Source: Chitinophagaceae bacterium
GTDB taxonomy: Bacteria > Bacteroidota > Bacteroidia > Chitinophagales > Chitinophagaceae
Assembly: GCA_947371755.1 (NCBI GenBank)
Contig: CANBQT010000029.1
Coordinates: 1-39,643 of the forward strand
Reading direction: 5' to 3'
DNA: 39,643 nt
A program made the position numbers and the translations under genes. Of this stretch, positions 18,901-27,202 are shown one piece after another. Within the stretch, counting starts at the first letter, position 1, and each line of letters opens with the position of its first letter. Under the pieces are notes generated by a model. It did no database searches and was not told where the DNA came from. It saw only the letters and a program-made list of their open reading frames with translations.

Positions 18901-19653
18901 GAAATTGGTATTTTAGTTACGGAATACAATAAGATGGTGAACAAACTAGAGTCTAGTGCAATGGCTTTAGCAAAAAGCGAACGTGAAGGGGCATGGAGAG
19001 AAATGGCCAGACAAGTGGCACACGAAATCAAGAACCCTCTTACGCCCATGAAGTTGAGTATTCAATACCTTCAAAAAGCGATAGAATCTGGTTCCCCTAA
19101 TATTAAAGAGCTTTCTCAGAAAATGGCAATAACACTGATTGAACAAATTGACCAGTTAACAAAAATTGCAGGTGATTTCTCACAGTTCGCCAACATCGGC
19201 AACACCAAGAATGAAAGATTTGATATTAATGAAGTAATCCTTTCTCTAGTTAATTTGTATAAATCCTATCCTAATGTTCAAATTGATGCGTTGGATTTGG
19301 ATGAGCCTTCTTTTATATTCTCCGATAAGTTACAATTCAACAGGTTGCTTACTAATCTGATTAAGAATGCAGTTGAAGCGGGTGAGAATGGCATCAATGC
19401 TGTTTCCATTCAAGTTGGTGCAAAAAGAGAAGTCGACACTGTTTTAATAGTTGTCAGAGATCATTCCGGAGGAATACCGGAATCCCTCACAGAAGAATTA
19501 TTCAAACCAAATTTTACTACCAAAACCTCGGGTACCGGTTTAGGGTTGGCCATCTGTAAAGGAATTGTAGAAAAAGCCAATGGAACTATATGGTTTGAAT
19601 CAAGCATTGGGGAGGGCACTAGCTTTTTTATTCGACTGCCACTTATAACCTAA
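15919..19653 (+). CDS. NtrY-like membrane sensor histidine kinase with very large sensor part
   Basis: The 1244-aa protein starts at TTG 15919, overlapping the mazG stop as TTGA; no ATG is nearby. A first helix (about 13-31) is followed by a 180-residue extracytoplasmic region, then about nine helices (216-480), a second large outer region (485-710), more helices (715-735, 770-795), a further outer domain and a helix at 945-962. HAMP is at about 965-1015. The phosphoacceptor is H1035 in HEIKNPLTPMKLS, the NtrY-type box. The ATP lid motifs NRLLTNLIKNAVEAG, RDHSGGIPE and GTGLGLAICKGI are intact, so the kinase should be active. No response regulator is adjacent. The signal is unknown. Confidence 0.88.
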   Translation: MIQTIRQGVFKHGYLILTAAWLYTLSFIFINYWSYNSSPQKVKSKLEQKIAKSENEFQQVLKNTSFFNEVTRDTVGEQKRSIATKSLGVFLYQLDTSSGTTLAYWNTNTIYVTPQELLYPEGAYFIEHQNGDFEMLVHKLQFQDKNYLLVGMIPIRWEYFRENKYLKPGFDGFPDLSKQYELGTSNKSIPVLNGRGMELFRIQPIEGKSFIGYDSFTLFLRTFAIILLLLFFQAIAEELIRHNSFKEGFGFLFAVVFLCRLMSYYVSFPFDFDKIPLFDPTIYASNFLHRSLGDLLINAVLFYWLARFYQHNSTRASNVFKFIPEQVRFDISNIVLTLVGLQIGNIIKSLVKDSKISFDITNIPSLSIYTLISFIILCFLILCFYHVSQLLLKPQIEKGNSVYRQLIVSAIAGIIYFFSFVQPQDTVINMCILGWVLAYLILLNVRKNDLNIPLLRSPFFIFWVMLFAMSVAAIVVYENRFVEQDQRKRIAEELTIQADPSGENLLKFAATNFDDAFLRNNFSRFQSEYSNKFIKDSLITENFSGYLTKYDTKIYTFDEEFHPLFNDDSVTYASIKTIILNKAKPTQEPGFFSYEKNSDGFSFLYQKEIKDVDTIKGYLFVIINSKRYKSEALFPELFKTQELSVDLNSNYAVAVYSGGKLINHYNNYNFPSALDVKKFPGFEYTYKQRGEFNELWYNSGTGKLVLVVKRSVWLLESITLFAYLFVSFLIIIFVFQGGSYLLTHRFRWSVIKLSFRFNIRTQIQATIIFLSAFSFIVIAIATISFFIIRYNRNNEERLSKSIQVMASEIDGRIRSQLVFDDVLNVNNMGSLDNLEKKISEISDSHNVDINFYDTNGSLKISTQPYIYNKHLVSEKINPNAYFELHGNKSIRFFQSEEIGSFSYLSIYVPLTDESGSVYAYLNIPYLNSQLELSQEISGFLATLINLNAFIFLVAGGIAFFLTSRITNSFSLIGQKMQQVNLEKVNEEIVWSRNDEIGILVTEYNKMVNKLESSAMALAKSEREGAWREMARQVAHEIKNPLTPMKLSIQYLQKAIESGSPNIKELSQKMAITLIEQIDQLTKIAGDFSQFANIGNTKNERFDINEVILSLVNLYKSYPNVQIDALDLDEPSFIFSDKLQFNRLLTNLIKNAVEAGENGINAVSIQVGAKREVDTVLIVVRDHSGGIPESLTEELFKPNFTTKTSGTGLGLAICKGIVEKANGTIWFESSIGEGTSFFIRLPLIT

Positions 19654-21326
19654 TGTCGTTTTTCATGCTGTTCCATGAGAAACTCTTCAAAATCGGCTAA
19701 TGTATAACTGCTGAGGTTTTGATATTTCGTTAACCCTGCTTTCTGGGCCACAAGTACCCCATATTTGCAATCATCGAACCCCTCTATGGAATGGGCATCT
19801 GGGTTAATAGAGATCAAAACGCCCTTATCTGTGGCTTCTTTGATCCACCTCCAGTCGATATCCAATCTTCTTGGATGGGCATTCAATTCAATCACCACAT
19901 TATTAGCCACACAAGCGTCAATAATTTTTCTGTGATCCACAGGATAGCCATTACGGCTTAGCAGTAAACGACCCGTCATATGACCCAAAATAGAAGTAAA
20001 AGGGTTCTCAATGGCATTCAATAAGCGCATCATGGCTTTTTCCTCAGTCATCTTTAAATTAGAATGGATACTGGCAATTACAAGGTCGAAGCTCCCCAAA
20101 ACATCGTCGCTATAGTCTAAACTTCCATCATTTAAAATATCGCTTTCTATACTTTTGAAAATTCTGAAGGGATGTAATTTTTTATTGAGTTCATCTATTT
20201 GTTGGTGTTGAGCAACAATGCGTTCATCTCTTAATCCATTGGCATAAAATGCAGATTGAGAGTGGTCGCTGATCACCAGATATTCGTATCCTTTTTCTTT
20301 TGCAGCTCTTGCCATTGACTCTAAAGTTTCTGCACCATCACTCCAGTTACTATGACTATGAATGATTGATCTGATATCATTCAATTGGATCACAGGTTTC
20401 ATTTTTTTCAAAATAGCATCTTGTATGATGGATGCATTTTCTCGTTGGAAGACTGGTATGAAAGGAATGTTTTTCGACTCAAAAATATCTTGTTCGGATC
20501 TAAATTTTTCAGATTCATTCCATCCTGTTTGTTCTTTCCAGGCAGTTAAAAAACTATCACTACAAGCATGTGTAAATACACAATTATAAAATTGTTCTTC
20601 TGTAGTTTTTATGAAGAGAATGGGTAGTTTTAAACTGTTAACAACTTGTAAATTACTCTCAGAAATTATTTTTGAATCGAAGCCCTGAAGCGCAAAAAAA
20701 TCTTCTAAAATAGGGATTGGTGAAGTAGTAATGAAGCAAAGTTCGCTTATGATTTCGGTTTGTAAGGCATATGAACCAGCGATTGAAAAGCGAAAATCAG
20801 GGAACTGTTTGGCTAAAATTTCTTGTAAATGCTGTACAAAATTTTCTGTCTGTTGGTATAAATAACTACCCTGACTTCCTAAATAAAAACTGATAGCTTC
20901 TTTAATATTTTGTTGAGATTTTTCTCCGAAGCCTTTATAATTTGACAATCTATTTTCTTCGCAAGCGTATAATAATTCTCCGATTGTTTCTATTTCTAAC
21001 TCCTTCCAGATGGTTGCAATTTTTTTGGGGCCGATACCTTTTATTTGCATCATCGTTAATATTCCTTCAGGTGTTTTTTGAATATATTCCTGCAGTATGG
21101 AGAAGGATCCGGTTTGAATTTGTTCCACTACATTTTTGCCAATACTTGCCCCGATACCTCTTACAGATTGGATCTTGTCTAGTGGCATTTCGCTTAATTG
21201 CATGGGTAGCTTCTCTATCGTGAAAGCCGCGGCAGCATAGGATTTGGCTTTAAAGCTATTATCTCCATGAATATCCATCAGTTTACTAAGAATGGAAAAG
21301 TTGTCTGCAATTGTATAATTATCCAT
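19650..21326 (-). CDS. PolX-like protein: helix-hairpin-helix plus PHP exonuclease, polymerase motif degenerate
   Basis: The 558-aa protein has the PolX layout: helix-hairpin-helix region (SVRGIGASIGKNVVEQI, MQIKGIGPKKIATIW), a nucleotidyltransferase-like middle part, and a PHP domain (about 310-550). The PHP metal ligands look complete: IHSHSNWSDG, ISDHS, ESDIL, ASIHSN, LGHMTG, NAHPRRLD and NPDAHS. By contrast the usual GS..R...GDxD polymerase site is replaced by AGSYALQTEIISEL, with no DxD. It is therefore likely a PHP nuclease or structural protein in base repair, not a polymerase. It ends inside the convergent kinase gene (4-bp overlap). Confidence 0.85.
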   Translation of the reverse strand: MDNYTIADNFSILSKLMDIHGDNSFKAKSYAAAAFTIEKLPMQLSEMPLDKIQSVRGIGASIGKNVVEQIQTGSFSILQEYIQKTPEGILTMMQIKGIGPKKIATIWKELEIETIGELLYACEENRLSNYKGFGEKSQQNIKEAISFYLGSQGSYLYQQTENFVQHLQEILAKQFPDFRFSIAGSYALQTEIISELCFITTSPIPILEDFFALQGFDSKIISESNLQVVNSLKLPILFIKTTEEQFYNCVFTHACSDSFLTAWKEQTGWNESEKFRSEQDIFESKNIPFIPVFQRENASIIQDAILKKMKPVIQLNDIRSIIHSHSNWSDGAETLESMARAAKEKGYEYLVISDHSQSAFYANGLRDERIVAQHQQIDELNKKLHPFRIFKSIESDILNDGSLDYSDDVLGSFDLVIASIHSNLKMTEEKAMMRLLNAIENPFTSILGHMTGRLLLSRNGYPVDHRKIIDACVANNVVIELNAHPRRLDIDWRWIKEATDKGVLISINPDAHSIEGFDDCKYGVLVAQKAGLTKYQNLSSYTLADFEEFLMEQHEKRH

Positions 21327-21372
21327 GAAATAAAAATAGGGCTAAAGATTTTAAAATGTAGAACAAAAAAAA

Positions 21373-21394
21373 GCCTCAGGAAAAATCCTGAGGC
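21373..21394 (-). terminator. Terminator after the Lys/Ala-rich gene
   Basis: GCCTCAGGA and TCCTGAGGC pair exactly around AAAA; on the minus strand a run of about eight T follows. It lies 25 bp after the stop of the gene ending at 21419. Confidence 0.85.
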
Positions 21395-21418
21395 CTGAAC
21401 TATTTCTGTAAGAAATGA

Positions 21419-21643
21419 TTATTTCTTAGCAGCTTTTTTAGCAGCTTTTTTAGGAGCAGCTTTCTTAACAGCTTTTTTAGCTACAGCTTTTTTAGGAGCA
21501 GCTTTTTTAACGGCTTTTTTAGGAGCAGCTTTTTTAACAGCTTTTTTAGGAGCCGCTTTTTTAACAGCTTTCTTAGCTACAGCTTTTTTAGGAGCCGCTT
21601 TTTTAACAGCTTTTTTAGGTGCTGCTTTTTTTGCAGTTGCCAT
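21419..21643 (-). CDS. Histone-H1-like Lys/Ala-rich DNA-binding protein
   Basis: The 74-aa product is nearly all lysine, alanine, proline and valine, built from repeats of KKAAPKKAV and KKAVAKKAV after MATAKKAAPKK. Such AKP-type tails bind DNA without sequence preference, like the C-terminal tail of eukaryotic H1 and bacterial HC1-like proteins. There is no other domain. It lies 75 bp downstream of rpmA on the same strand, with its own terminator. The DNA repeats match the protein repeats and invite changes in copy number. No signal peptide is present, so it should be cytoplasmic and nucleoid-associated. The role is inferred from composition. Confidence 0.75.
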   Translation of the reverse strand: MATAKKAAPKKAVKKAAPKKAVAKKAVKKAAPKKAVKKAAPKKAVKKAAPKKAVAKKAVKKAAPKKAAKKAAKK

Positions 21644-21717
21644 GTTTTTTAGATTTAATGGTTAGTAAATAATACATTAAAATTAAAAAACTTATTTGCA
21701 AATGCAAAAAATATTTT

Positions 21718-21984
21718 TTATGCAACTACTTCAACTGGTAAAACTGATACCGTTGCCTTGTCGTTTTTGCCTTTTTTGAATTCAACAATACCATCAGATA
21801 ATGCGAACAAAGTATAGTCATTACCAACACCAACATTTTTACCTGGGTGGTATTGAGTACCTCTTTGACGAACGATGATATTACCAGAGATAGCAGGCTG
21901 ACCTCCGTAAATTTTAACGCCTAAACGTTTTGAGTGTGAATCACGGCCGTTCTTTACACTACCTTCACCTTTTTTGTGTGCCAT
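21718..21984 (-). CDS. rpmA: 50S ribosomal protein L27
   Basis: The 88-aa protein begins [20 protein letters not shown] and continues with [40 protein letters not shown]. These are the conserved L27 blocks. It sits near the peptidyl-transferase centre of the large subunit. The N-terminus directly begins with AHKKGEGS, so no cleaved extension of the Firmicutes type is present. It follows rplU by 90 bp and is probably co-transcribed with it, the classic rplU-rpmA pair. Confidence 0.97.
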   Translation of the reverse strand: MAHKKGEGSVKNGRDSHSKRLGVKIYGGQPAISGNIIVRQRGTQYHPGKNVGVGNDYTLFALSDGIVEFKKGKNDKATVSVLPVEVVA

Positions 21985-22074
21985 AAAATACTTTTTTGAA
22001 TTTTTTGATTTTGTTTCTTAACAGAGTATTGAATTTGAACTCAAGTATCCTGTTTAAGAATACCGTCTTAAAAT

Positions 22075-22380
22075 TTAAGCGATGCTTTCAATTTTAATTC
22101 TGGTATAATGGGTTCTGTGACCATGCTTCTTGCGGAAGCCCTTTCTTCTTTTCATTTTAAAGGCGATCACTTTTTCACCCTGCACAAGTGCACTGATGAT
22201 TTCTGCTTTCACAGTAGCTTTTACATCACTACCTACTGAGATCGTTCCGCTGTTGTCTACCAACAATACGTCACTAAACTCAACCTTGTCACCGGTATTA
22301 CCTTGCAGGTGAGGAACGTACAAACTTTGACCTGCTTGTACTTTAAATTGTTGACCTGCGATTTTTACAACTGCTAACAT
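22075..22380 (-). CDS. rplU: 50S ribosomal protein L21
   Basis: The 101-aa protein (MLAVVKIAGQQFKVQAGQSL) ends with the L21 signature KMKRRKGFRKKHGHRTHYTRI. It binds 23S rRNA in the large ribosomal subunit. Its length is normal. The gene is the first in the minus-strand pair with rpmA. A consensus promoter lies immediately upstream, predicting a short leader of about 15 nt. Confidence 0.97.
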   Translation of the reverse strand: MLAVVKIAGQQFKVQAGQSLYVPHLQGNTGDKVEFSDVLLVDNSGTISVGSDVKATVKAEIISALVQGEKVIAFKMKRRKGFRKKHGHRTHYTRIKIESIA

Positions 22381-22401
22381 AGCTTTCCAAAATTAGGACG
22401 G

Positions 22402-22434
22402 CAAAGGTAGGGATTTGCCTTTAATTTGTGCAAA
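22402..22434 (-). promoter_or_regulatory. Promoter of rplU-rpmA
   Basis: On the minus strand TTTG (22434-22431), a 21-nt spacer, then TACCTTTG (22409-22402) fit the Bacteroidota consensus. The start codon follows 22 nt after the -7 box. Confidence 0.7.
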
Positions 22435-22514
22435 CATTTCAGAAATATATTTCCCTTTTTTTATCAAGGCTTGTGGAAATACCTATAATAAGTATAAAAT
22501 TGCCTAATTATCAG

Positions 22515-22544
22515 TTCAAAAAGGGCGTTCAGCCCCTATTTTTG
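22515..22544 (+). promoter_or_regulatory. Candidate promoter for the GH3-family gene
   Basis: TATTTTTG at 22537-22544 matches TAnnTTTG; a TTCA stands 18 nt upstream as a weak -33. The ATG is at 22576, 31 nt downstream of the -7 box. Confidence 0.5.
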
Positions 22545-22575
22545 CCCGATAAACGAGTTCTCTAAGCTTTATCAT

Positions 22576-24072
22576 ATGAATCTTAAATCGCTTTTGGCAA
22601 AGCCTTTTGCCAATTATATATATCATAAAACTCAAAAATCAGCCCTAACTGCCCTGGCAGATCAGGATGAGATCTTAAAAAATCTCCTCAAAATAGGAAA
22701 GTCCACCGCATTCGGGAAAGACCATCAATTCTCAAATATCAATACGCATCAGGAATATTCCCAGGCGGTTCCCATTCGCGATTATGAGCAAATGAAGCCC
22801 TATATCGAGCAGATCAAAGAAGGGAAACACAATATACTCTGGAAGGGCAAACCCATCTATCTGGCCAAGACCAGTGGTACAACGAGTGGGGTTAAATACA
22901 TTCCCATCACCAAAGAATCGATCCCTAATCATATCAATACTGCCAGAAATGCCCTTTTATGCTATATGGGTGAAACTGGCAATACAGCTTTTGCGAACGG
23001 GAAAATGATTTTCTTAAGCGGTTCTCCGGAATTAGAGCGTGTTGCGGGAATTCCAACAGGAAGGTTAAGTGGTATTGTGAATCATCATATTCCAAGTTAC
23101 CTCCGCTCCAATCAATTGCCTAGTTATGAAACAAATTGCATAGAGGACTGGGAGACCAAACTGGATAAAATTGTAGCGGAAACCTTTCATCAAAATATGA
23201 CGCTCATTAGCGGTATTCCACCCTGGATGCAGATGTACTTTGATCGGTTGATCGAAAAAGGGGATAAGAAGATAGCTGAGCTTTTCCCAAATTTCAGCAT
23301 TATGGTTCAGGGCGGGGTTAATTTCGAACCCTATAAAGCCAAACTTTTCGAAAGCATTGGCAAAAAGATCGATTCCATCGAACTTTTCCCTGCCAGTGAG
23401 GGATTCTTTGCTTTTCAGGATAGCCAGGAAGCGGAAGGATTATTATTGAATACCAATAGCGGCATTTTCTATGAATTTATACCAGCTGAACAGATTTTCT
23501 CTGAAAATCCTACCCGATTAACCCTTCGGGACGTTCAAATTGGCGTGAATTATGCCCTTATTATCAATAGTAACGCTGGTCTCTGGAGTTATAATTTAGG
23601 TGATACCGTAAAGTTTGTGAGCCTGAATCCTTATCGCTTAGTGGTGAGTGGCAGGATCAAACACTTTATTTCGGCTTTTGGGGAGCATGTAATTGGCGAA
23701 GAAGTAGAATTTGCACTTTTAAAAGCCGCCGCCGATTTAGGGGTGAGTGTTACTGAATTTACAGTTGCTCCTATGATACAACAGGGTGAGGGCAAAAGTT
23801 ATCACGAATGGTTCATTGAATTCGAAAAAGAACCAGCTTCCTTGTCAGACTTTGCAGAAAAGATTGATCAGCAAATGCGCCTCAAAAACGTTTATTATGA
23901 TGATTTGATCACTGGTAATATTCTGGAAAAATTAAAAATCAGTCCGGTTCGTCGAAATGGATTTATAGATTATATGAAGAGTATTGGGAAATTGGGCGGA
24001 CAAAATAAAGTACCCCGATTAAGTAACGACAGAGCAATCGCAAATAGTTTGACTGCATTTCTTCAGGTCTAA
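22576..24072 (+). CDS. GH3 auxin-responsive promoter family protein (acyl-acid amidosynthetase-like)
   Basis: The 498-aa protein belongs to the bacterial branch of GH3, ATP-dependent enzymes of the adenylate-forming (ANL) superfamily. The P-loop-like block is LAKTSGTTSGVKYIPIT (near residue 97). Later motifs are PASEGFFAF, SYNLGDTVKFVSLNPY and VVSGRIKHFISAFGEHVIGEEVE, the hinge and C-domain region. Plant relatives conjugate amino acids to acids by way of an acyl-AMP; the bacterial substrates are largely unknown. Length is normal. The gene is 83 bp upstream of dxr on the same strand, but this need not imply a pathway link. The ATG follows the usual N-terminus. Confidence 0.88.
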   Translation: MNLKSLLAKPFANYIYHKTQKSALTALADQDEILKNLLKIGKSTAFGKDHQFSNINTHQEYSQAVPIRDYEQMKPYIEQIKEGKHNILWKGKPIYLAKTSGTTSGVKYIPITKESIPNHINTARNALLCYMGETGNTAFANGKMIFLSGSPELERVAGIPTGRLSGIVNHHIPSYLRSNQLPSYETNCIEDWETKLDKIVAETFHQNMTLISGIPPWMQMYFDRLIEKGDKKIAELFPNFSIMVQGGVNFEPYKAKLFESIGKKIDSIELFPASEGFFAFQDSQEAEGLLLNTNSGIFYEFIPAEQIFSENPTRLTLRDVQIGVNYALIINSNAGLWSYNLGDTVKFVSLNPYRLVVSGRIKHFISAFGEHVIGEEVEFALLKAAADLGVSVTEFTVAPMIQQGEGKSYHEWFIEFEKEPASLSDFAEKIDQQMRLKNVYYDDLITGNILEKLKISPVRRNGFIDYMKSIGKLGGQNKVPRLSNDRAIANSLTAFLQV

Positions 24073-24155
24073 AAGCCATTCAACGATAAATAAACAGTTT
24101 CCAATGAGATTCACTTATTTTGCAAGAATCTTAGAGGAACGCACAAATCAATTTA

Positions 24156-25313
24156 ATGAAGCAAAAACGAATAGCCATTTTCGGGTCAACCGGATCGATA
24201 GGCACCCAAGCATTGGATGTGATTGCCGCGAATAAGGATTTATTTAGCGCAGAGGTTTTAACAGCTCAGACAAACGACGAATTGCTCATTAAACAGGCTT
24301 TAGAGTTTAGTCCGAATATTGTTGTAATCGGAGACGATCATAAATATTTAAAAGTAAAAGAAGCTTTATCCGGCACTGATATCAAAGTATTTGCAGGTGA
24401 GAAAGCACTGGAAGAAGTGGCCGCATTGGATTGTTATGATATGATGCTGGCTGGAATAGTAGGTTATGCAGGATTGCGCCCTACATTGCAGGCAGTTAAT
24501 TTAGGAAAAGCCATTGCGCTGGCAAATAAAGAAACATTAGTAGTTGCAGGAGATATTGTAATGCGGCAGGCAATGGAAAAAGGAGCCGCCATTATTCCAG
24601 TGGATAGCGAACACTCTGCCATATTTCAGTGTTTGGTAGGTGAATCAAATAATAAGATTTCAAAAATTGTTCTAACTGCTAGCGGTGGTCCATTCTTTGG
24701 CAAGAAACCTAATTTTTTAGTCAATGTTAAAAGAGATCATGCTTTGCAACATCCTAACTGGACGATGGGAGCAAAGATCACCATCGATTCTGCTACGCTG
24801 ATGAACAAAGGTTTGGAAATGATCGAGGCAAAATGGTTATTCAATTTAACCCCTGAACAAATTCAAGTAGTGATACATCCACAAAGTATCATACATAGTA
24901 TGGTTCAATTCGAAGATGGAAGTTTAAAAGCACAGATGGGTTTACCTGATATGAAATTGCCTATTCAATATGCGATGGCATTTCCTTATAGAATCGCAAA
25001 CGATTTTCCGCGATATGATTTTAAGAAGCCCCAATCGCTCAGCTTTGAAGAGCCGGACGTTAAGACTTTTAGAAATTTGGCATTGGCAACAGAAGCATTG
25101 AATAAAGGTGGGAATATGCCTTGTATTTTAAATGCAGCTAATGAAATTGCAGTGTATGCATTCTTGAAAAACAGGATAGGATTTTTAGACATGACAGAAG
25201 TAGTAGAGCAGACCATGCAAAAGATCAGCTTCATAGAAAAGCCCAACCTATTAGAGTATTTTGAAACAGATGGAGAGGCACGTAACTTCGCCGCTTCTTT
25301 AATTCACATGTAG
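24156..25313 (+). CDS. dxr: 1-deoxy-D-xylulose 5-phosphate reductoisomerase
   Basis: The 385-aa enzyme converts DXP to MEP using NADPH, the second step of the MEP isoprenoid pathway. The NADPH-binding IFGSTGSIGTQALDVI opens the protein. The catalytic and metal region includes VDSEHSAIFQC, LTASGGPFFG, ITIDSATLMNKGLEMIEA and FEDGSLKAQMGLPDM. Length is normal. It is followed after 53 bp by rseP, a common Bacteroidota arrangement, and these two are probably one transcript. Confidence 0.96.
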   Translation: MKQKRIAIFGSTGSIGTQALDVIAANKDLFSAEVLTAQTNDELLIKQALEFSPNIVVIGDDHKYLKVKEALSGTDIKVFAGEKALEEVAALDCYDMMLAGIVGYAGLRPTLQAVNLGKAIALANKETLVVAGDIVMRQAMEKGAAIIPVDSEHSAIFQCLVGESNNKISKIVLTASGGPFFGKKPNFLVNVKRDHALQHPNWTMGAKITIDSATLMNKGLEMIEAKWLFNLTPEQIQVVIHPQSIIHSMVQFEDGSLKAQMGLPDMKLPIQYAMAFPYRIANDFPRYDFKKPQSLSFEEPDVKTFRNLALATEALNKGGNMPCILNAANEIAVYAFLKNRIGFLDMTEVVEQTMQKISFIEKPNLLEYFETDGEARNFAASLIHM

Positions 25314-25366
25314 AAAATTATATTTAAAAGCATTCCTAAATAAATTCCCTAAGGGGACTCTGAACT

Positions 25367-26728
25367 ATGAATTTATTAGCAATCGATTGGATAAGTATAG
25401 GTGTAAAGACAGGACAATTTATTATGTCGTTCTCTATACTTGTTGTGTTACACGAGTTGGGACATTTTATTCCTGCACGAATTTTCAAGTGCCGGGTTGA
25501 AAAGTTTTACCTGTTTTTTGATCCTTGGTTTAGTCTCTGGAAAAAGAAAAAAGGGGATACTGAATATGGATTAGGCTGGATTCCTTTCGGAGGTTATGTA
25601 AAGATCTCTGGAATGATTGATGAGAGCATGGATAAGGAACAAATGAAATTACCACCAGAGCCGTATGAATTTCGTTCTAAACCAGCTTGGCAAAGATTGA
25701 TAATTATGATTGGTGGGGTAGTGGTAAATGTAATTTTAGCTATCGTAATATTTATTGGCATTACCTGGGTTTGGGGTGAGCAATATTTGCCGGCCAAGAA
25801 TTTACAATATGGTGTTCACGCAGATTCTTTGGCTAAAAGTATTGGCATTATGGATGGTGATAAAATTGTTTCCATCGATGGAAAAGAAGTAGAAGATTTT
25901 GGAACCGTTGTTCCAGAGATCATTACTACGGATGCTAAAAAAATGCAGGTAGAAAGAGCAGGTGCAAAAGTTGATATCAATTTACCAGAAGGACTCATCA
26001 AGAATTTATTCAAAACAAAGAAGGGTAGAGAATTGGCCTCTGATTTTGTAACGATGCGTTATCCGGCTATTGTTGATTCTGTGGCAAAGACAGCTGTATT
26101 TACAAAAGATAAATTTCAAAAAGGAGATACACTGATCGCATTTAATAATCATTATTTCCAATACTTTCACGATTACGAAGGATTGAATAAAGGTTATGCT
26201 GATTCAGTTGTGACTTTTAAAGTGATCAGAGTAAAAGACACTGTTGATGTAAAAGTGTTGTTGAATAATAAAGGCGCAGTTGGATTTTTCCGAAAATCGC
26301 CCTTTGAAATGTTTGGAACTGTTAATAAACAATACACACTGGCGCAAGCAATACCGATGGGATTCAATAGATGTTTTGAAACATTGGATCGCTATATCAA
26401 TGGGATCAAACAGATCTTTACTGGTAAGGTAAATGCAAGTGAATCTTTGGGTTCTGTAATTAGTATCGGCAATACATTCCCTGGTGTTTGGGATTGGCAG
26501 AAATTCTGGACACTAACAGCCATTTTTTCTATCATTTTAGCATTCATGAATATCCTTCCTATACCTGCATTGGATGGGGGGCATGCATTGTTTACTTTGT
26601 ATGAAATGATAACAGGCCGTAAACCAGGGGATAAGTTCATGGAGTACGCACAGATGGTGGGTATGGTTTTATTATTAGGATTAATGGCTTATGCGTTAGG
26701 GCTTGATTTCTGGCGCTTGTTTAAATAA
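25367..26728 (+). CDS. rseP: RIP metalloprotease RseP (site-2 protease)
   Basis: The 453-aa intramembrane zinc protease has the active site H29-E30-L-G-H33 in the first helix, and the third ligand in NILPIPALDGGH near residue 400. Helices are at about 12-35, 111-136, 380-400 and 430-448. PDZ regions fill residues about 145-340, with GIMDGDKIVSIDGKEV as a typical binding loop. It cleaves membrane-bound substrates such as anti-sigma factors and may clear signal peptide remnants. Its substrate here is not visible. It follows dxr, and the promoter of tmRNA overlaps its 3' edge. Confidence 0.94.
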   Translation: MNLLAIDWISIGVKTGQFIMSFSILVVLHELGHFIPARIFKCRVEKFYLFFDPWFSLWKKKKGDTEYGLGWIPFGGYVKISGMIDESMDKEQMKLPPEPYEFRSKPAWQRLIIMIGGVVVNVILAIVIFIGITWVWGEQYLPAKNLQYGVHADSLAKSIGIMDGDKIVSIDGKEVEDFGTVVPEIITTDAKKMQVERAGAKVDINLPEGLIKNLFKTKKGRELASDFVTMRYPAIVDSVAKTAVFTKDKFQKGDTLIAFNNHYFQYFHDYEGLNKGYADSVVTFKVIRVKDTVDVKVLLNNKGAVGFFRKSPFEMFGTVNKQYTLAQAIPMGFNRCFETLDRYINGIKQIFTGKVNASESLGSVISIGNTFPGVWDWQKFWTLTAIFSIILAFMNILPIPALDGGHALFTLYEMITGRKPGDKFMEYAQMVGMVLLLGLMAYALGLDFWRLFK

Positions 26729-26731
26729 GCA

Positions 26732-26739
26732 TAACTTTG
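26732..26739 (+). promoter_or_regulatory. -7 promoter box of tmRNA
   Basis: TAACTTTG fits TAnnTTTG exactly and lies 9 nt before the mature 5' end at 26749. A clear TTTG -33 is not seen at the expected distance, so a TTTC/TTG-like sequence inside the end of rseP would have to serve. Confidence 0.5.
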
Positions 26740-26748
26740 TAGAATACT

Positions 26749-27117
26749 GGGGTCGTATTGGTTTTGACAGCATATGTCACGGTTGGTGTAAGCATGCAGT
26801 GCGTTGGATAATTAGCACTTTAATCTGAATATTCAAAACTCAAATGGCAATACACAGTATGCCATGGCTGCTTAATCAGTGATTAAGTAACCATTCGGGC
26901 CGCGGCTAAGGTTCGCCTGTTACCTCTTGCCCCCGCCGACTTAAACCAAAAGAGGATGCTGCAACAGAAGGCTGTGACTGTTGCTTAAGACTATTCAGCT
27001 AAGCGTTGTGTTGGTTTGTTTCTTTCCTGCATAGTGCCTACAATTAATAAGAAAATAAGCATGTAGAAAGCTAATGGTAGCGATGTTTGGACAGGGGTTC
27101 GACTCCCCTCGACTCCA
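26749..27117 (+). ncRNA. ssrA: tmRNA
   Basis: The 5' end GGGGTCGTATTGGTTTTGACAG and 3' end GGGGTTCGACTCCCCTCGACTCCA form the tRNA-like domain: acceptor GGGGTCG pairs with CGACTCC, discriminator A at 27117, CCA not encoded. The open tag reads from GGC at 26846 to TAA at 26873-26875 as GNTQYAMAA, so the tag is probably (A)GNTQYAMAA. The YA-A-A ending is the usual degradation signal. The gene starts 20 bp after rseP and ends before a terminator. It rescues stalled ribosomes with SmpB. Confidence 0.95.
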
Positions 27118-27151
27118 CAAGGGTTTTATCCTTCCCCAAAATTAGGAACTA

Positions 27152-27176
27152 GGCCCGGTTAAATCCGGGCCTTTTT
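27152..27176 (+). terminator. Terminator of tmRNA
   Basis: GGCCCGG and CCGGGCC pair perfectly around TTAAAT, followed by TTTTT. It lies 35 bp after the tmRNA 3' end. Confidence 0.9.
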
Positions 27177-27202
27177 ATATTTTTGAAAAAAAAGGATTTT
27201 AT

